From assembly GCA_903917955.1 (NCBI GenBank), contig CAIXCO010000291.1, positions 1 through 7,319 of the forward strand: a stretch of DNA of 7,319 nucleotides, read 5' to 3'. The stretch is from an uncultured Chlorobiaceae bacterium. GTDB lineage: Bacteria; Bacteroidota; Chlorobiia; Chlorobiales; Chlorobiaceae. The translations under genes were made by a program, and so were the position numbers. The notes below the pieces were generated by a model, which saw only the letters and a list, made by a program, of their open reading frames with translations, made no database searches and was not told where the DNA came from. Shown here in pieces: positions 4,455 to 7,319 of the stretch (positions are counted from its first letter, which is position 1; each line of letters starts with the position of its first letter).

Positions 4455-6329
4455 TTAGTTGCCCATCCAGAAGTTCCACAGCGTCCCCGAAGCACTCTGC
4501 GCGCCGACAGCGTATATCGACTGGCCGAGATTGCGTCCGTCAACTATCGATGAGGCGCGGTCATAGTGTACCTGAGGATTGCCATTGAGGTGCTGGCTGG
4601 GATAGGTGCCGTCGCCACCATGATAAGCTGCGATTTCCTGGAACCACGCAGCGTTGACATCTCCACCCAGCGAGGCAACATAGCCGAAGGCCCAGTTCGT
4701 ATTGTCGTCTGGATAGAACATAATGGTACGGAAGCCAAGCACGTTGTGTAAACCCTGGAACACACCCCACCAGGCGTTGAACGCGTCGTAGCCATTGCCG
4801 CTTCCACCGATCTCGTTGGCGCGGTCGTAGAACGATGGGATAACCTCGCACGACATGATCACCCAGGTGGCGAGCTTGCCGCCAGCCGCCGCGCCAAAGC
4901 CAGGATTGCCACCGGTACCGATGTTGGGCACATACCAGAGGTCGCCATAGTTGCTAAGCGTTGTGTTGATAAGCCAGTCACCGTGTGGTACAGTATAGGC
5001 CACGTTCACCGCATTCATATAGTACTTCGACGAGGGCCCCACGACTTGCGAAGGCCAGGCTTCATACCACTGGGTACGTGTCGTGCGTGGCGTCCAGCCC
5101 GGTACAATCGAATTGAGATAGTTGAGACCGTTGAGGAACGCATACGACATGCTGATGTAGCCATTATCGTTCGGCCAGTCGCGATTGGCGTATTCTCCGA
5201 GCGTAATATTGCTCGCCGTCGGTCCGCCGCCAATGCCACCTATGCCGCTGCGCGACAGTTCTGGATTGGAAGTAGTCAGCTTGCCAGGCGTTGGACCCTC
5301 CGTTCTCTTCGTCAGATCAGGGATCGGCTCTCGCGGCGTGCTGATCGGGACAAATCCCGAGACGCGAATTGGAGAAATCCGCCTGTTGGACGGCTGCACT
5401 GTTGCCTCGAAGTGATAGACGGGCTGAAGAAGCTCCTTGTTATTGTCGTAGTAGGCGATCTCGACTTTGTCTACGACAGCATTAGTGCCCTTCGATATCA
5501 CCATGGGCTGCAACTGGCGCAAGATCTCACTGCGCACCATCTCAGCCGTGACCGAAGGCTTGACGAGCTCGGCAACACTCGCCATGCTCCAGCGCCGTAC
5601 CGCCCCGATAATCGCGCCGTCGTTGTTGAGCGTCACGACCGCATGCGAGCCTAAGCCGTAGACCTTGAACCCGCCAGCATAGCGCACCGCTGGTACGATG
5701 GTCATCATCTGGGCCGGTTCTCTGCGTGTTTCGCCGAACTTGGCAATCGCACCGGAATTCGTGTTGGCACCGCCAAAAATGACAACAGGTTCGACCAGCC
5801 GAAGCTCCGTAGCATCCTTTGGGATGAAGCGTTCATCCATGAAGGCCGCACGTGCCAATCCCGCCGCACGCTCTTTGTCCAAGCCCTTCACCTGTCCCGC
5901 GCTCTTTACCACCTCGCCCAGGTTCGGGATGAACTCGGCGTCCCCAGACTTCAGATCGATAAAAGCGCGCAGTCCCTGTTCGTTGTCAGAGCCGCCGCGT
6001 GCGACGTAGCTATTCTTGTCGAGCCTCAGTTGCGGTAGCCTGGCCTTATCAAGGTTCTCATTGAGAAAATCGACAGGAGCGCGCGCTGCTGTAAGCTTGT
6101 ACAGCGGCATGGCGGCGGGCAGCCCAGGGATTTCAACAGTGATACGAATAGGCGGTTGCATGACCAATTGTTCTTGAGGCTGTTTCGCTGACTGGATTTC
6201 GACCGTCTTCCCCAACTGAGACGCAATGGGTATTGGTGCCGCCGATGCGGATGGTTGTGATGGCGTGCTAAATCCTACAATAAAGACGGCGAGAACCGCA
6301 CACATGACTACGGATAGTTTTCTGCACAT
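4455..6329 (-). CDS. Secreted DUF6345-type protein with possible caspase-like His/Cys dyad
   Basis: The 624-residue product begins with a signal peptide: basic MCRK, a hydrophobic core (about 6-20), then SQPSASAAP, so cleavage near residues 30-31 is likely. Residues 60-350 are a preprotein-like region of beta strands with no motif I can name. A Gly/Ser/Pro-rich linker (345-372) with SGIGGIGGGP leads to a C-terminal domain (375-624) that I associate with DUF6345, recalled rather than searched. There, AYTVPHGDW places His449-Gly450 before WVIMSCEV with Cys494. A His-Gly ... Ser-Cys pair at this spacing is how clan CD (caspase, gingipain, CHAT) proteases display their catalytic dyad, so peptidase activity is a reasonable inference. 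FQGLHNVLGFRT (524-535) looks conserved. The start has an excellent ribosome binding site, GAAGGAGG (6337-6344), 7 bases upstream. The gene is visibly richer in GC than the DNA to its right. Neighbours give no hint of a substrate. Confidence 0.8.
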   Translation of the reverse strand: MCRKLSVVMCAVLAVFIVGFSTPSQPSASAAPIPIASQLGKTVEIQSAKQPQEQLVMQPPIRITVEIPGLPAAMPLYKLTAARAPVDFLNENLDKARLPQLRLDKNSYVARGGSDNEQGLRAFIDLKSGDAEFIPNLGEVVKSAGQVKGLDKERAAGLARAAFMDERFIPKDATELRLVEPVVIFGGANTNSGAIAKFGETRREPAQMMTIVPAVRYAGGFKVYGLGSHAVVTLNNDGAIIGAVRRWSMASVAELVKPSVTAEMVRSEILRQLQPMVISKGTNAVVDKVEIAYYDNNKELLQPVYHFEATVQPSNRRISPIRVSGFVPISTPREPIPDLTKRTEGPTPGKLTTSNPELSRSGIGGIGGGPTASNITLGEYANRDWPNDNGYISMSYAFLNGLNYLNSIVPGWTPRTTRTQWYEAWPSQVVGPSSKYYMNAVNVAYTVPHGDWLINTTLSNYGDLWYVPNIGTGGNPGFGAAAGGKLATWVIMSCEVIPSFYDRANEIGGSGNGYDAFNAWWGVFQGLHNVLGFRTIMFYPDDNTNWAFGYVASLGGDVNAAWFQEIAAYHGGDGTYPSQHLNGNPQVHYDRASSIVDGRNLGQSIYAVGAQSASGTLWNFWMGN

Positions 6330-6336
6330 GACTTGA

Positions 6337-6344
6337 CCTCCTTC
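6337..6344 (-). promoter_or_regulatory. Strong ribosome binding site of the DUF6345 gene
   Basis: GAAGGAGG on the minus strand stands 7 bases before ATG (6327-6329) and fixes the start. A near copy, GAAGGAGGTGCAAG, lies at 6399-6412 without a start codon at the matching distance. Confidence 0.85.
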
Positions 6345-7099
6345 TTTTGCAATTATTTAATCGAAAACACTTCAAACGAGTTCGCCAAAAATTTATTCCT
6401 TGCACCTCCTTCCCATACGTTGGTCGCCGGGGAGCCAATATTGATTAATGATTTCCGCCTATAAGATTGCATGTTTCTTGATTTCTGCCCTTATAAGACG
6501 CCTCAAGAAGTTTTCCTCTCAGTTGCAAATTGTTTCTGGGCGGTACTGTCGAGTTGCGATGATGGCATTTATTTTCCAAAATTATCATGACGCTTTTCGT
6601 AACCAGAAAAAACGGAATGTAACTTTGTAATAAGTACTTATACAATAGAGGGGTATCGAAAAGACTACCATTACAATACAAGCCCCTGTACTGGCAGGAC
6701 AGGAGGGATAAAACCACAGTGTGTCTCTGTAAACCAAACTCAAATGTCAATCAAATCTGTAGATATCTGCAGAATGACATGGGCAGCAATAATTCAGGAT
6801 GCGCTATGGACTTACAAAGCTATTCTACAAGCCCTTTAAATTTGCTCTCCGCTCCAGGAGTACAAGTTATTTGCATTTTACCAGCTTATATATACAATTT
6901 TTATCCTGTTAAATAAAAAAAATAACTCACCAGTCTGTGATTAAGGAAAGCATACCTGAGTGCCGATATTGTTTTTGAGTGAAATTCAATTCACTATAAT
7001 CAGCAAATGATCAGAAGCGCACACTCATTTCGAAACCCTTCACTATCAATAAGTTGCTCTCCATGAATACCCGATAAAGGCTTGAACGATTATAAATTG
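6345..7099. other. Long AT-rich intergenic region; no gene recognised
   Basis: About 750 bases hold no frame with family-like sequence. The open frames present (up to about 100 codons, minus 6445-6750) have no good ribosome binding site and a composition typical of AT-rich noncoding DNA. Near its left end lies a 5' leader of the DUF6345 gene with a second ribosome binding site. A palindromic operator-like site is at 6625-6645. A small hairpin AGTGAA/TTCACT (6978-6995) has no T-run after it. Promoters for the DUF6345 gene should lie here, but none stands out. Confidence 0.5.
6625..6645. promoter_or_regulatory. Operator-like palindrome
   Basis: TTGTA (6625-6629), one unpaired A, the perfect palindrome TAAGTACTTA (6631-6640), then TACAA (6641-6645) form a 21-base near-perfect inverted repeat. 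This is the size and symmetry of a dimeric repressor site. It lies about 300 bases upstream of the DUF6345 start; no regulator gene is nearby. Confidence 0.35.
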
Positions 7100-7319
7100 T
7101 TACAGAAAGGGTTCATGATCACGTTTCCCACTCCGATCCAGCAGAAGATCATCAACAAAATGGTCGATGGTGTGCATCCCCTCGTGCCGCATGACGATGT
7201 CGTGCGCAAGCTTTCCGCCAAGGCGCTCATCCTCGTAAGGCGCCAGACTCCACTTCTTCATAACCCACTCACCGGGGCGCTGAAAATAGACGGTGTTCGA
7301 AATATCATTCTTCCATGCC
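7100..7319 (-). CDS. C-terminus of an unrecognised protein with an HExxH motif (runs off right edge)
   Basis: The minus strand is open from the right edge to TAA (7100-7102), about 72 codons. The reading includes NTVYFQRPGEWVMKKW, then SLAPYEDERLGGKLAHDIVM, then RHEGMHTIDHFVDDLLLD, and ends DHEPFL. It looks like genuine coding sequence (charged, varied, few rare features). I do not recognise the family. HEGMH fits the HExxH zinc-binding pattern of metallopeptidases, but it lies only about 30 residues from the C-terminus, leaving little room for a third zinc ligand except His or Asp in TIDH or downstream. The motif could be coincidental. No terminator is obvious after the stop. Confidence 0.7.
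   Translation of the reverse strand, partial: AWKNDISNTVYFQRPGEWVMKKWSLAPYEDERLGGKLAHDIVMRHEGMHTIDHFVDDLLLDRSGKRDHEPFL

Noticed and set aside
4983..5654. Long plus-strand open frame (223 codons) rich in Arg
   Set aside because: It is antisense to the secreted DUF6345-type gene, has no family resemblance and is typical of the shadow frame of GC-rich coding DNA.
6445..6916. Open frames in the AT-rich right intergenic region
   Set aside because: No ribosome binding sites, no known motifs and a composition like noncoding DNA.
6978..6995. Hairpin AGTGAA/TTCACT as terminator of the rightmost gene
   Set aside because: The stem is only 6 bp, more than 100 bases beyond the stop, and the following minus-strand bases are A-rich, not T-rich.
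1..7319. CRISPR array, rRNA, or complete insertion sequence
   Set aside because: No regularly spaced repeats, no rRNA-like sequence and no complete transposase with terminal inverted repeats were seen on either strand.

Overview
The window looks like an accessory region of a bacterial chromosome, most likely a proteobacterium. The evidence is two decayed P4-type tyrosine integrases, a displaced tRNA-Ser 3' end acting as an attachment site, and island cargo of PemK/MazF, RhuM and Fic type. The species cannot be named from the sequence. Base composition is patchy: the right-hand intergenic DNA is visibly AT-rich, while the gene at 4455-6329 is visibly GC-rich.

Layout. At 1-309 (minus) there is a piece of a plasmid or phage primase-like replication protein, running off the left edge. 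At 330-1463 (minus) there is an intact class II Fic protein with the inhibitory helix, the Fic motif and a C-terminal winged helix. From 1464 to 1790 I see no convincing gene. At 1791-1814 lies exactly the 3' part of a tRNA-Ser gene (T-loop to CCA) without its 5' part. It is followed by a strong intrinsic terminator (1847-1872) and a shrunken, frameshifted P4-type integrase (1909-2080, plus). This arrangement suggests a junction between two elements inserted one after another at the same tRNA-Ser gene.

The stretch 2289-3440 is a graveyard of minus-strand island genes. It holds an almost complete PemK/MazF-like toxin (2289-2687) whose natural start codon appears to be ATA, a second integrase C-terminus (2775-2944), a second 114-bp copy of the primase segment (2999-3112), and a RhuM-like helix-turn-helix scrap (3354-3437).

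The right half is healthier. A short-chain dehydrogenase/reductase (3547-4290, plus) has Glu and His where the catalytic Asn and Tyr normally stand. It converges, across a hairpin terminator, on a 624-residue secreted protein of the DUF6345 type (4455-6329, minus) whose C-terminal domain has a His-Gly ... Ser-Cys pattern like caspase-fold proteases. About 750 bp of AT-rich DNA without a recognisable gene follows. The last feature is the C-terminus of an unrecognised minus-strand protein with an HExxH motif (7100 to the right edge).

The genes do not form one operon or pathway. I see no clearly new multi-gene system. The points most worth following are the tandem-island junction, the PemK start codon, the altered dehydrogenase active site and the putative secreted caspase-like protein.
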